Part shown: in pieces, positions 27,581 through 35,018 of the stretch | Layout: every line of letters begins with the position of its first letter | Position numbering within the stretch: position 1 is the stretch's first letter | Assembly (NCBI GenBank): GCA_008015565.1 | Contig: SSFV01000033.1 | Coordinates: forward strand, 1-35,018 | From: Nitrosomonas sp. | GTDB taxonomy: Bacteria > Pseudomonadota > Gammaproteobacteria > Burkholderiales > Nitrosomonadaceae | Direction of reading: 5' to 3' | DNA length: 35,018 nucleotides | The notes under the pieces: generated by a model | Databases searched by the model: none | Told to the model about the DNA's origin: nothing | What the model saw: the letters and a program-made list of their open reading frames with translations, nothing else | Position numbers and translations under genes: made by a program

Positions 27581-27796
27581 ATGTCAAACCATAAAGAAAC
27601 TTTTGAAGGTTGTACGATTGAGATAAAAAACAATACTCACTTGACCATCAATGGCAAGGAAATCGACTACCAGTATGATGCGGCAAAAGATAAATTTTCA
27701 TCGAAATACATGCCCTATACTTTATATGGATCATTGCTGGAACTGGCACGAGCAATCGCCAAACATTCTGTCGAGTTTTCTCATGTAAAGGAGTAG
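27581..27796 (+). CDS. Small protein upstream of tyrosinase
   Basis: This 71-residue soluble protein starts MSNHKETFEGCTIEI and has a strand-rich N-terminal half (FEGCTIEIKNNTHLTINGKEI) and a helical C-terminal part (LYGSLLELARAIAKH). It has no signal peptide. AAGGAG stands upstream of the ATG, and tyrosinase begins 31 bp after its stop with its own AGGAGG, so the pair is probably co-translated. I recognise only a general resemblance to small unnamed proteins near bacterial tyrosinases. Some tyrosinases need a partner for copper loading, as MelC1 does for MelC2. That role is inference here: it has one Cys and four His. Confidence 0.6.
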   Translation: MSNHKETFEGCTIEIKNNTHLTINGKEIDYQYDAAKDKFSSKYMPYTLYGSLLELARAIAKHSVEFSHVKE

Positions 27797-27827
27797 TTCA
27801 AATATATTCAAAGAGGAGGAAATTCTC

Positions 27828-29306
27828 ATGGCTATCAGAAAAGATGCAAATACGCTGACTACTGCGGAACGGGCAGAATTCGTTGCTGCCATTCAAGAAC
27901 TGAAGGCCGAAGGCATTTATGATCAGTTTGTGCTCAGGCACGCAAACGCTATTATGAATGCTATTCATCGTTGTCCCGCTTTCCTGCCCTGGCACCGCCG
28001 TTTTATTTATGACCTAGAACTAGAATTGCAGCGCGTCTCGGGCAATCCCAATCTTGGCATACCCTATTGGAACTGGCCCGCAGGAGGTGCGAGTGCTTCC
28101 ATGTGGGATAACGATTTACTTGGCGGAGATGGCGATGCCGGTGGTGTCGTTCGTACCGGACCATTCCGGGCCGGTCAGTGGACCGTTATCAATTCCAGTG
28201 GAGTGCCAGCGGGTCCATTGATGCGCGAATTTGGCCAGAATGGATTGCCAACCTTGCCTACTCAGGCTGAGATTGATCAAGTTATGGCGGTCACGCCTTA
28301 TGACACGCCTCCCTGGAACATGAGCAGCAATCCAAGTTTCCGTAATCAACTGGAAGGCTGGATTGGCCCTAATCTGCATAACCGCGGGCATGTCTGGGTG
28401 GGTGGTTCCATGTTACCGATGACCTCGCCGAATGATCCGGTGTTCTTCATGAACCATTGCATGGTGGATAAGATTTGGCATGAGTGGCAAATACGCTTTC
28501 CGAATCAAGGTTATCTTCCTGCCAATGGCGGTCCCTTTGGGCAAAATTTGACCGATGCTATGAATAACACCCCTTCAGGCCAAGTTGGATCGCGCCCTAT
28601 CGATGTGCTAGACAGTGCGGCGCTTGGCATTGTGTATGACGATGCCGTCGTGCAGCCTCCACCCCAAATACCGCTCATTGTTGTCGGAGCCGCTCCTGTG
28701 CAGGCCGATATCGCAACGGCTGGAGAAACGGATGTTTTCCGGTTTGAAGTTCCAACCTTCGGCCCTCATACGATGTTTACCACCGGCCCATCCGATACGT
28801 TCATGACATTGTTTGGTCCGAACGATCCGAATGTCGAAGTGACATCAGACGATGATGCAGGCGAGAATTTTAACGCCCAAATCATCCGCAATCTCTCTGC
28901 AGGAACCTATTACTTACGCATTCGTCTTTTCAGTCCGAACGCAACAGGAAATTATGCAGTCGCAGTGCGCTCTGATGGCGCGCCACCCAATCCCATTCCC
29001 GAGCTCATAGTCGATGGCGCAAGTATCGACGCCGCTATTTCCGCAGCAAATGAAAGCGATGTGTACCGGTTTAATATAGCGGCAGAAGCTGTTTATACCA
29101 TCGAAACAAGCGGGACAACGGATACTTTCATGACATTGCACGGTCCGGACAGTGAGATACCGGAGATTGACCGCAATGATGATGGCGGCGTTTCTTTCAA
29201 TGCGCGTATCCAGCGCCAGCTAGCGCCGGGTGAGTATTTTGCCCGGGTACGGCACTATTCGGCTAACGGTACGGGTTCCTATTCCATCCGGGTAATTCAG
29301 GGATGA
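27828..29306 (+). CDS. Tyrosinase with two C-terminal PPC domains
   Basis: This 492-residue type 3 copper enzyme oxidises phenols and catechols to quinones with O2. The CuA site shows His38, His47 and His56 with the family spacing (HANAIMNAIHRCPAFLPWHRRF). CuB shows His184, His188 (LHNRGHVW) and His210 (DPVFFMNHCMVDKIW); the residue before His210 is Asn rather than the frequent His. The catalytic domain ends near residue 270 and is followed by two PPC (pre-peptidase C-terminal) domains, about 283-383 and 392-490, in place of a lid or caddie. No signal peptide is visible. AGGAGG precedes the ATG. It closes the copper cluster. Confidence 0.92.
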   Translation: MAIRKDANTLTTAERAEFVAAIQELKAEGIYDQFVLRHANAIMNAIHRCPAFLPWHRRFIYDLELELQRVSGNPNLGIPYWNWPAGGASASMWDNDLLGGDGDAGGVVRTGPFRAGQWTVINSSGVPAGPLMREFGQNGLPTLPTQAEIDQVMAVTPYDTPPWNMSSNPSFRNQLEGWIGPNLHNRGHVWVGGSMLPMTSPNDPVFFMNHCMVDKIWHEWQIRFPNQGYLPANGGPFGQNLTDAMNNTPSGQVGSRPIDVLDSAALGIVYDDAVVQPPPQIPLIVVGAAPVQADIATAGETDVFRFEVPTFGPHTMFTTGPSDTFMTLFGPNDPNVEVTSDDDAGENFNAQIIRNLSAGTYYLRIRLFSPNATGNYAVAVRSDGAPPNPIPELIVDGASIDAAISAANESDVYRFNIAAEAVYTIETSGTTDTFMTLHGPDSEIPEIDRNDDGGVSFNARIQRQLAPGEYFARVRHYSANGTGSYSIRVIQG

Positions 29307-29312
29307 GCAAAC

Positions 29313-29371
29313 ACGGCCTCCAACTGTAGCGGGGAATTTTATAATTTTCCGCTACAGTTGAGAAAGGCCGT
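29313..29371. terminator. Strong bidirectional hairpin between convergent genes
   Basis: A 12-bp perfect inner stem pairs 29321-29332 with 29349-29360 (CAACTGTAGCGG / CCGCTACAGTTG), and wobble and A-T pairs extend it toward the loop. A 7-bp outer stem pairs 29313-29319 with 29365-29371 (ACGGCCT / AGGCCGT). It sits exactly between tyrosinase (ends 29306) and the convergent RTX gene (ends 29401). There is no long T-run, but stability suggests a terminator for both strands. Confidence 0.7.
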
Positions 29372-29400
29372 TATACAGATTTCATAGCACATCCAACTTT

Positions 29401-30498
29401 TTAAACAAACGCGATACCGCTTAGCAGATATCCTTCAAGACCGGTGCTTATGGCATTAATCTCGGTATTGGCAGCGATTTCCAGTAACTGTGCCTGCGTA
29501 TAGACGCCATCTTCTAGCCATCCGGTAAAAAAATCGTGATCCGTTACGGAAGGCGCTGTGCCCACTACATTTTGATATACGGTATCGACAAAATCATCGT
29601 TGGGGAGATTACCCATGACATCAACCGCAAGCTGTGAAACATTCAGCATGCTCTGGCCGGAATCGAATAAATTAAGGCCGACACCCACATAATCGGGATG
29701 TTCTTCGATAGTAGCTGGACCGAATGCGGCACCGATGATTCGGATCGAACTGTTTGCTGCCTGCCCGTCCTTGAGATCAAGGGCAAGATTTTTGTCGGTA
29801 AAGCGGAGCCGTTCCATTTCAAATAATGTGTCGTTTCCATCTATACCGGAAACAGTAAAGCTTAAATCAGAACTGGTTGTAGTCGTACCGGAAACTGAGT
29901 AGTTTTCTAGAGCGCTACTGAAAACCGCCGTGTCGATACCAGCACCGCCATTTATTGTGTCATCGCCTGTGCCGCCATTTATCGTGTCATTAGCAGCGCC
30001 AGCCTGGATGCCATCGCTACCTGCCGTCCCGGAAAGATTATCCGGGCCATCGGTTCCTGAAATCACATTTCCGAATAAAGAACCCGTAATACCGGCAAAG
30101 TTGGTAGGTGTGGGTGTGTTGACAGTAGAACCGGAGCCGACTACCAGCGAGCCGACCGTTGATAATGCAGCGTAGGATACCGGGCCCCCTTGTAAACCGG
30201 GAAAATTTACGGTGCCATTGGTAGTAAACAAGAAGCCGTTCGGAATGATGTAATCGGGCGTGACAATGCCAAGATCTGCAAATCCCTGCGTGGCAACCAG
30301 CACTGCTTTACCGTTCGTCGCCTGGTTGGGTAAATCGGTAGTGAATGAATAAGTATTGGTGTTGGTGCCATCGCTGGAAGTAAGCGAGTGTCCTGTCCAA
30401 AAGCCTTGATGATCGCTATCCCCAACCAATTCTATAAATTGAACCGCGCCATCAGCATTTGAATAGATTTCGTTGATATGGAATAAATGAAATGTCAT
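29401..30498 (-). CDS. RTX calcium-binding protein with DUF4214-like C-terminus
   Basis: This 365-residue secreted protein has an N-terminal domain of about 100 residues starting FHINEIYSNADGAVQFIELV. A linker leads to RTX repeats at about 148-192 (NDTINGGTGDDTINGGAGID). The C-terminal part (about 293-345) resembles DUF4214 (DFVDTVYQNVVGTAPS), often found in surface-layer or matrix-linked RTX proteins. No Sec signal peptide is present, and type I secretion is inferred from the RTX repeats. The start at 30498 is preferred to an upstream in-frame start because GAGGAG stands directly before it. It converges on the tyrosinase gene. Confidence 0.82.
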   Translation of the reverse strand: MTFHLFHINEIYSNADGAVQFIELVGDSDHQGFWTGHSLTSSDGTNTNTYSFTTDLPNQATNGKAVLVATQGFADLGIVTPDYIIPNGFLFTTNGTVNFPGLQGGPVSYAALSTVGSLVVGSGSTVNTPTPTNFAGITGSLFGNVISGTDGPDNLSGTAGSDGIQAGAANDTINGGTGDDTINGGAGIDTAVFSSALENYSVSGTTTTSSDLSFTVSGIDGNDTLFEMERLRFTDKNLALDLKDGQAANSSIRIIGAAFGPATIEEHPDYVGVGLNLFDSGQSMLNVSQLAVDVMGNLPNDDFVDTVYQNVVGTAPSVTDHDFFTGWLEDGVYTQAQLLEIAANTEINAISTGLEGYLLSGIAFV

Positions 30499-30800
30499 TT
30501 TTATCTCCTCATTAAAATGATTGCCTTCCAGCCTCAAGTAATGATGGAACATAGAAAGCTTTTTGTGCGGTTTTTTGCGAAGTTTTGCTTACCCTCGCCA
30601 TCTTTCAAGGATGTTAGCCTATTCCTTTTGACAATGAAAGCCATTTGATTCAAGTGCTGGCCGATACGCCAGTTTTACGCGTATACTGAATTGTCAGCGA
30701 GAATGGCGGCGGATGGGCAGCAGTGCCAAAGCGAATAGATTGCGTAGGAAGAGGGAACATGTATGCATATTTTTAGCCGCTTTACCCATATCATCTAATC
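30499..30800. other. Shared upstream region of divergent genes
   Basis: This gap of about 300 bp separates the start of the RTX gene (minus) from the lipoprotein gene (plus). It holds a TTGACA at 30628-30633 but no good -10 at the right spacing, and a TATACT near 30700 without a clear -35. No confident promoter or small gene can be assigned. Confidence 0.35.
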
Positions 30801-32297
30801 ATGGGCAGAATATTTCTTTTAATCAGCGTATTACTGCTTACTGGCTGTATCGCTGCTGGATTCAAAGAAACCGTTTCCGCGCACAAAGGCAATGCTGCGG
30901 CAATATGCCGTGCCTTATATGAAAATATTGACACCGTCATCGATGATGCAGGTGCACGTGATTATGGCTCATGGCCGGTTAAGGACTTCCCTTACCTTCG
31001 TTCCACGCGCCTGCTGGCTTCCTTCAGTCACGAATTAAGCGGTGAATCGCCGCAGTGGCTGGTATGGGTGGATCACATGGCTGATCTGGATGCGCACAGC
31101 CGGGCATTGGAACTGCGCAATTTACCCGCTTCAGCAAGAAATCGGCTTAAAAACGATGTGCTTGGTGAACTCAACAGTTGCCGCAATTTATTGATAATGA
31201 CCGATCTTATGTATCCACAGCAACATGCCCGCTTGCGGGATGCTGTCCGCGTGCCGGATGATTATGTCAGTTGGCGGCAGCTATTGGGTCTTTATCCGAT
31301 TACTGCGCCGTTGGTTGGCGCGGGAATATCTGCATGGCATGACAGAACTCGCGATACTTTTGCCACGCCGTTAACGTCGCTTCCGGTTAAGGGTAAATTG
31401 CTGCGCTGGATAGCGACAACCCGTACCACCGTTAATGCCTCTATTACTGACGAGCGGCTGAGTGCTCAGCAAATCAGCGGAATCCTGAAACATTCCGAAA
31501 ATCCTTTGGGAATTCCGCTACCGGCCTCTGCCGAGCTGGAGCAACTTTTTGCCACCTTCGCACCCATATGGGAAGTGGATACCGTGGATGAAAATGATCA
31601 TATCGGTAAAATCATGTGGGAGAAAAACGAGCCAATCGTAGATATCGACCAGCCAACGTTCTATCGCAAGATTTCGCATACCCGGTTTGGTAACCACGTG
31701 TTGTTGCAACTGAATTATATTGTCTGGTTTCCTGCAAGGCCCGGTAACGATATTTATGCAGGCAAGCTCGATGGCATCAATTGGCGGGTAACGTTGGGCC
31801 CGGACGGCGAGCCCTGGCTCTATGACGCTATCCACAACTGCGGCTGCTACCACGAATTTTTTCTGAGCGACCGCTTGCGCCTGCGCAAGGATCTCCGTTC
31901 TACCTATTTTGAAGCGCCGCTGCTGCCGCAACCGGCCCCGCAACGTCAGCCGCTGGTACTGCGCATTGCGCATCATACGCATTATATTCAGCGGACTTAT
32001 CACGAACATGACACCGATGTTCAATCACCCGCCGCAACCCATGCAAGCAGCGTGATGATGTCCGAGGAGTACGATGCATTGCGTTCTTTGCCTTTCGATG
32101 GCGGTTATCGCAACTTATTTGGCAGTCATGGCTTGATTTCCGGAACGGAACGGCTGGAGCGTTTCATTTTATGGCCGATGGGTATCCGTTCACCCGGAGC
32201 CATGCGCCAATGGGGACGCCATGCCACTGCTTTTAACGGACGCCGCCATTTTGACGATGCGTTTTTGTTTGAATCATTATTCGAGTATGTGCAATAA
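30801..32297 (+). CDS. Hypothetical lipoprotein
   Basis: This 498-residue protein begins with a hydrophobic stretch ending in lipobox LTGC (Cys16), so it is probably lipidated and anchored in an envelope membrane. The mature part is rich in aromatic and charged residues, with WHDRTRDTFATPL, a HNCGCYHEFFLSDRLRLRKD segment and a VLRIAHHTHYIQRTYHEH stretch with many His. Several conserved-looking His, Asp and Glu residues suggest a hydrolase or metal site, but I do not recognise a family. The ATG lacks a clear Shine-Dalgarno. The next gene starts 3 bp after its stop, so they form an operon. Confidence 0.75.
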   Translation: MGRIFLLISVLLLTGCIAAGFKETVSAHKGNAAAICRALYENIDTVIDDAGARDYGSWPVKDFPYLRSTRLLASFSHELSGESPQWLVWVDHMADLDAHSRALELRNLPASARNRLKNDVLGELNSCRNLLIMTDLMYPQQHARLRDAVRVPDDYVSWRQLLGLYPITAPLVGAGISAWHDRTRDTFATPLTSLPVKGKLLRWIATTRTTVNASITDERLSAQQISGILKHSENPLGIPLPASAELEQLFATFAPIWEVDTVDENDHIGKIMWEKNEPIVDIDQPTFYRKISHTRFGNHVLLQLNYIVWFPARPGNDIYAGKLDGINWRVTLGPDGEPWLYDAIHNCGCYHEFFLSDRLRLRKDLRSTYFEAPLLPQPAPQRQPLVLRIAHHTHYIQRTYHEHDTDVQSPAATHASSVMMSEEYDALRSLPFDGGYRNLFGSHGLISGTERLERFILWPMGIRSPGAMRQWGRHATAFNGRRHFDDAFLFESLFEYVQ

Positions 32298-32300
32298 ACT

Positions 32301-32948
32301 GTGAAGTCATTTTTAGGTTTAACTACAATAATTTTTTGTTTAACGGCTCAGGTATGGGCGCAAAATGAACGCGTCGATATCGCCCGTTTTTCACAAGGTG
32401 ATTTAAGCGGTTGGCAGATAAAAATTTTCTCTGGGGAGACGCGCTACGCTTTGGAAAAATCAAATGGCAACCTCGCCTTGCGGGCTGACAGTCATGCCAG
32501 TGCTTCGGGACGTTTCCGCGAAGTCAATATCGATCTCAGTACGACACCTATTCTTAACTGGAGATGGAAGATCGATGGGGTGCTGGAAGGAGTTGATGAA
32601 CGCACACGCCAGGGCGACGATTATGCCGCGCGCATCTATGTGGTGTTTTCCGGGGGCGTGATGTTTTGGCGCACGCGTGCCATCAATTATGTGTGGTCGA
32701 ACAATCAACCCGCCGGCAGCAGTTGGGCCAATGCTTTTACCGGGCGTGCCCATATGATCGCGATAGAATCCGGTGCTGCACGGGCAGGTCAGTGGATGAG
32801 TGCACGCCGTGATGTGCGCGCTGATTACCGCCGGGCTTTCGGTGAAGAACCTGGCCACGTCGATGCGGTGGCAATTATGACGGACACCGACAATAGCAGT
32901 GGTGTAGCCACGGCATGGTATGGCGATATCTGGTTCACTGCAAAATGA
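32301..32948 (+). CDS. DUF3047-family secreted protein
   Basis: This 215-residue protein has a signal peptide (MKSFLGLTTIIFCLTAQVWA, cleaved after Ala20). The mature domain matches DUF3047: WQIKIFSGETRYAL, LNWRWKIDG, DDYAARIYVVF and TDTDNSSGVATAWYGDI. The family is a beta-sandwich of unknown function, common in proteobacteria. It starts with GTG 3 bp after the preceding stop, with no own ribosome site, so translational coupling with the lipoprotein is likely and the two may act together in the envelope. Confidence 0.85.
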   Translation: MKSFLGLTTIIFCLTAQVWAQNERVDIARFSQGDLSGWQIKIFSGETRYALEKSNGNLALRADSHASASGRFREVNIDLSTTPILNWRWKIDGVLEGVDERTRQGDDYAARIYVVFSGGVMFWRTRAINYVWSNNQPAGSSWANAFTGRAHMIAIESGAARAGQWMSARRDVRADYRRAFGEEPGHVDAVAIMTDTDNSSGVATAWYGDIWFTAK

Positions 32949-32993
32949 CTCATACCGCATGACATTGTGCGTGATCAATGATTTGACTCACGC

Positions 32994-33938
32994 CTAATTC
33001 AATTGATAGGTGAGTAGCGCACGGACATTGAAAAGGGCGTCGTTCTGGCTGGCAGTGGCTGGAGGGCGTGTAACCCAGAGCGGGCTGTAGAACATCCCTA
33101 CGCTCAGCGTAAGCTTGTTGGTTATGGGATAAGCCATGCCGGCGCTGGTTGAGAACGTCCAGGTTTCAGCCTTCAGGCGGGTACGATCGAGAATGCCGAA
33201 CGTTTGGGCATTGACATGAACTTGCGTATCAAGAAAATTGCCCGCGACGGCAATATAAGGTGTTAATCCCCTTAAGCGTTCAATGCGATAGGCGCTGCTG
33301 AGTTCAAATCCTGCGTAATGCTGGAACGATTTATCCGCCGATTTCTTTTCACAGCCGTAAATGTTTCCGGGCGAGCCCGGAGAAAATTGCACAACCTCAC
33401 CTGGACAAGTAAATGCACCTTCTGCACTACCGATTTGTCCGTACAGCCGCATGCCGATAGTCCAGGAATTATGCTCGTATAAAGGGCGCTCCAGTGCAAA
33501 TGCGAAGAGGTTAGGTTTGATTCCAAAAATTCTGATGGGCGGCACATAAGACAGCGTCAAGGCAAATTGCCACGGCAGTCCGATAGTGACGCGCGGCCGG
33601 CCAAAAATAGGCGCTTTGTTCAAGTCTTCTTGCTTTGTGCCATTAAAGCCAACCTGCCGCTGTGCGGAACTGAGTTGCGGAATCCAATCCAACTCGGCTC
33701 CGATCTCGATCGATCCTGGTGCCCGGCTGCGCGGCACACTGAGTCCGGAGAGTAGTGTGGCGGAGGTGAAATAATTCATTGCCCATGCTTCCGGACGATC
33801 GGAATGAAGCGGCTCAGTGTCCCGGATGACAAACTGAGCAAGCGTTTGATTGCTGATTAAACTGATCAGGAAGCCTGCAAAACAAAGTAGGACACGATAG
33901 TGCTTTGGCCCTAAACAATAGGCTGGCGCGCGAAACAA
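32994..33938 (-). CDS. Outer-membrane beta-barrel protein of unknown substrate
   Basis: This 314-residue protein has an N-terminal signal peptide (about residues 16-35, LLCFAGFLISLISNQTLAQ). The rest shows alternating hydrophobic and polar strands with many aromatic residues and ends in a strand without terminal Phe, suggesting a monomeric barrel of about 10-14 strands. No named porin family is recognised. It starts with TTG only 8 bp after the ydbL stop, with no visible Shine-Dalgarno and no in-frame ATG, so translation is probably coupled to ydbL. This suggests a role with the YdbH-YnbE-YdbL lipid-transport set. Confidence 0.7.
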   Translation of the reverse strand: MFRAPAYCLGPKHYRVLLCFAGFLISLISNQTLAQFVIRDTEPLHSDRPEAWAMNYFTSATLLSGLSVPRSRAPGSIEIGAELDWIPQLSSAQRQVGFNGTKQEDLNKAPIFGRPRVTIGLPWQFALTLSYVPPIRIFGIKPNLFAFALERPLYEHNSWTIGMRLYGQIGSAEGAFTCPGEVVQFSPGSPGNIYGCEKKSADKSFQHYAGFELSSAYRIERLRGLTPYIAVAGNFLDTQVHVNAQTFGILDRTRLKAETWTFSTSAGMAYPITNKLTLSVGMFYSPLWVTRPPATASQNDALFNVRALLTYQLN

Positions 33939-33946
33939 GTTATTTG

Positions 33947-34297
33947 CTATTTTTTAACCCAATTGCCGTTCACGTGTATCCACGTGCCTGCCGGGACAGT
34001 ATTGAAAATTTCTTTCGCATACACTTGTCCGACTTGATCGATACTCACTCCTTGGGCGGCGGCCTTTTTTTGGTAAATTGCCTTGCGCTGGGCATTGATG
34101 GCATCCACTTGTGCTTGCACGGAGGCGTCTCGGGCGACAGTATAGCCGGTAAAACTCTCGCCAATCGCGCCGGAAGCGCGTAACTCTTCCAAAGTTCCAG
34201 CCCATGCTGCTGACGTCAAAAATATGAGTGTCACCACAGTAGTTTTTAGGGTTGCGATAAAAGGTTTGGTGGTTGATTTCCGTGGGATATGCTGCAT
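33947..34297 (-). CDS. ydbL: YdbL-family periplasmic protein (DUF1318)
   Basis: This 116-residue secreted protein has a signal peptide cut near Ala33. The mature part starts GTLEELRASGAIGESFTGYT and has the DUF1318 pattern, including a C-terminal KEIFNTVPAGTWIHVNGNWV. In E. coli, YdbL acts with YdbH and YnbE, which together bridge the envelope to move phospholipids; YdbL is thought to support the complex. AAGGAG stands before the ATG. It follows ynbE by 26 bp. Confidence 0.85.
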   Translation of the reverse strand: MQHIPRKSTTKPFIATLKTTVVTLIFLTSAAWAGTLEELRASGAIGESFTGYTVARDASVQAQVDAINAQRKAIYQKKAAAQGVSIDQVGQVYAKEIFNTVPAGTWIHVNGNWVKK

Positions 34298-34323
34298 AGT
34301 ATTCTCCTTGTCAAATTTTGCTA

Positions 34324-34542
34324 TCAGAAGATGCCTGGATTGGCGGCAATATCTTGCTTGGCTTCTTCTTCAAGCTTTACCCGGATGTCCGCATCGAGCT
34401 TGATATTAAGATTAATCGTAATCGGCTCTTGCGGCGGTTCTACCTTGACCGTCGGTGCGCATGCCGGAATGACGATACAGCAGCACATCACCAATAGCCC
34501 TTTAAAGATCGCTCTGTTCATTTTCTGATCAATGTTGCACAT
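34324..34542 (-). CDS. ynbE: YnbE-family outer-membrane lipoprotein
   Basis: This 72-residue lipoprotein has a hydrophobic segment (LLVMCCCIVIPAC) with lipobox IPAC and lipidated Cys28. The mature part TVKVEPPQEPITINLNIKL is the hallmark of YnbE. In E. coli YnbE multimerises and pairs with YdbH by beta-strand stacking to form a continuous lipid-conducting groove between membranes. The start at 34542 is chosen because AAGGAG is at proper spacing upstream; earlier and later in-frame starts lack that. It is 96 bp downstream of ydbH. Confidence 0.88.
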   Translation of the reverse strand: MCNIDQKMNRAIFKGLLVMCCCIVIPACAPTVKVEPPQEPITINLNIKLDADIRVKLEEEAKQDIAANPGIF

Positions 34543-34638
34543 GATTGCACTCCTTTTTGAGGGTTTCTCAGAAGTTATAGCTTGAGAAACCAATATTGAA
34601 TTCACTTTTCCTGTGATTGCAAATTAGTGCAGCCCCGC

Positions 34639-35018
34639 TTAATGAACCCTGAATGAGCCACGCAAAATTTCATGAGACAAATTGTAGCCTTGATTGATTG
34701 TCTGCAGAATCTTGCCAATATCTGTTTCAAGATTGATATTTAAGCGGAATGCCCGTCCATCTTTCACATCGGGATTATTCCCTAATAGCGATAGCTTGGC
34801 TACTAGATCATGCGTCAGCGATTTATCGAGGTGTAGGGATAATTCCGAATAATGGAAGTTTTGCAATGCCTGCAACAATAAATCCATTTCTTCGCCGGCC
34901 GAAGCGAGCAATTGCGAAGCTTTTTCAGACTTGAAATGCAGCATGCCCGGCGCTTTGGCAGCAAGTTGGCCGTTTGTTATCGCAACTTGGTTTTTTTCCC
35001 GTATCAGGGGGATGTGAC
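34639..35018 (-). CDS. ydbH: YdbH-family inter-membrane lipid transport protein, C-terminal part
   Basis: The gene is partial, cut at the right edge of the window; only about 126 C-terminal residues are seen. The frame stays open to the window end with no upstream stop, so an apparent ATG at 34944 is internal. The segment LLQALQNFHYSELSLHL, GNNPDVKDGRAFRLNINLE and a final I-L rich region match the C-terminus of YdbH, an AsmA-like protein that spans the periplasm as a hydrophobic groove. The following ynbE and ydbL complete the usual order. Confidence 0.85.
   Translation of the reverse strand, partial: HIPLIREKNQVAITNGQLAAKAPGMLHFKSEKASQLLASAGEEMDLLLQALQNFHYSELSLHLDKSLTHDLVAKLSLLGNNPDVKDGRAFRLNINLETDIGKILQTINQGYNLSHEILRGSFRVH

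Noticed and set aside
31518..32024. 168-residue minus-strand frame inside the lipoprotein gene
   Set aside because: It is a long antisense frame from codon bias; the plus frame has a lipobox and is coupled to the next gene.
32460..32978. 172-residue minus-strand frame over the DUF3047 gene
   Set aside because: The plus-strand product has a signal peptide and matches DUF3047; the antisense product is His/Arg-rich and unsupported.

Overview
The window looks like the chromosome of a Gram-negative betaproteobacterium, most likely a Nitrosomonas-type ammonia oxidiser. This rests on the moderately AT-rich sequence, the envelope operon running rpsB-tsf-pyrH-frr-uppS-cdsA-dxr-rseP-bamA-skp-fabZ-rnhB, an FNR regulator beside a HemN homologue, and a downstream set of copper oxidases and RTX-type secreted proteins. 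The genus is inferred from gene content and style; no rRNA or other marker is present. I found no tRNA, rRNA, CRISPR array, insertion sequence or prophage.

Layout. (1) Positions 1-3865 hold an accessory region. It has a non-coding stretch with two CRP-like operators, an orphan Phd/YefM-type antitoxin, a small cytochrome c lipoprotein, and a divergent pair: a HemN-like gene (minus strand) and fnr (plus strand), with two near-consensus FNR boxes between them. The HemN homologue has lost three of the four radical-SAM cluster cysteines. (2) Positions 4194-15646 are one co-directional housekeeping block for translation (rpsB, tsf, frr), UMP kinase, undecaprenyl-PP and CDP-diacylglycerol synthesis, the MEP pathway, RseP, BamA, Skp, FabZ and RNase HII. 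The lpxD, lpxA and lpxB genes usually embedded here are absent. (3) Positions 15758-22043 are a minus-strand group: an oleate hydratase (MCRA) homologue, a TIGR03032-family protein with a degenerate GNAT-like tail, and a 962-residue secreted protein with ten FG-GAP/VCBS units and RTX repeats.

(4) Positions 22325-29306 are a plus-strand cluster of six genes centred on copper oxidases. They are a Kazal-domain lipoprotein, a 1006-residue fusion of a complete multicopper oxidase with a complete copper-radical oxidase (galactose/glyoxal oxidase type), two small secreted proteins, a 71-residue small protein, and a tyrosinase with two C-terminal PPC domains. The Kazal lipoprotein and one secreted protein share a cysteine-rich module. 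All four copper motifs of the laccase half, all five copper-radical residues and all six tyrosinase histidines are readable. This is the best candidate for an undescribed system: a phenol, aldehyde and peroxide oxidation module placed between RTX proteins. A strong hairpin separates it from a convergent second RTX protein at 29401-30498.

(5) Positions 30801-32948 hold a two-gene lipoprotein and DUF3047 operon. Positions 32994-35018 (minus strand) hold the ydbH (cut by the window edge)-ynbE-ydbL set, which makes an inter-membrane lipid-transport bridge, followed 8 bp later by an outer-membrane beta-barrel gene that may be translationally coupled to it.
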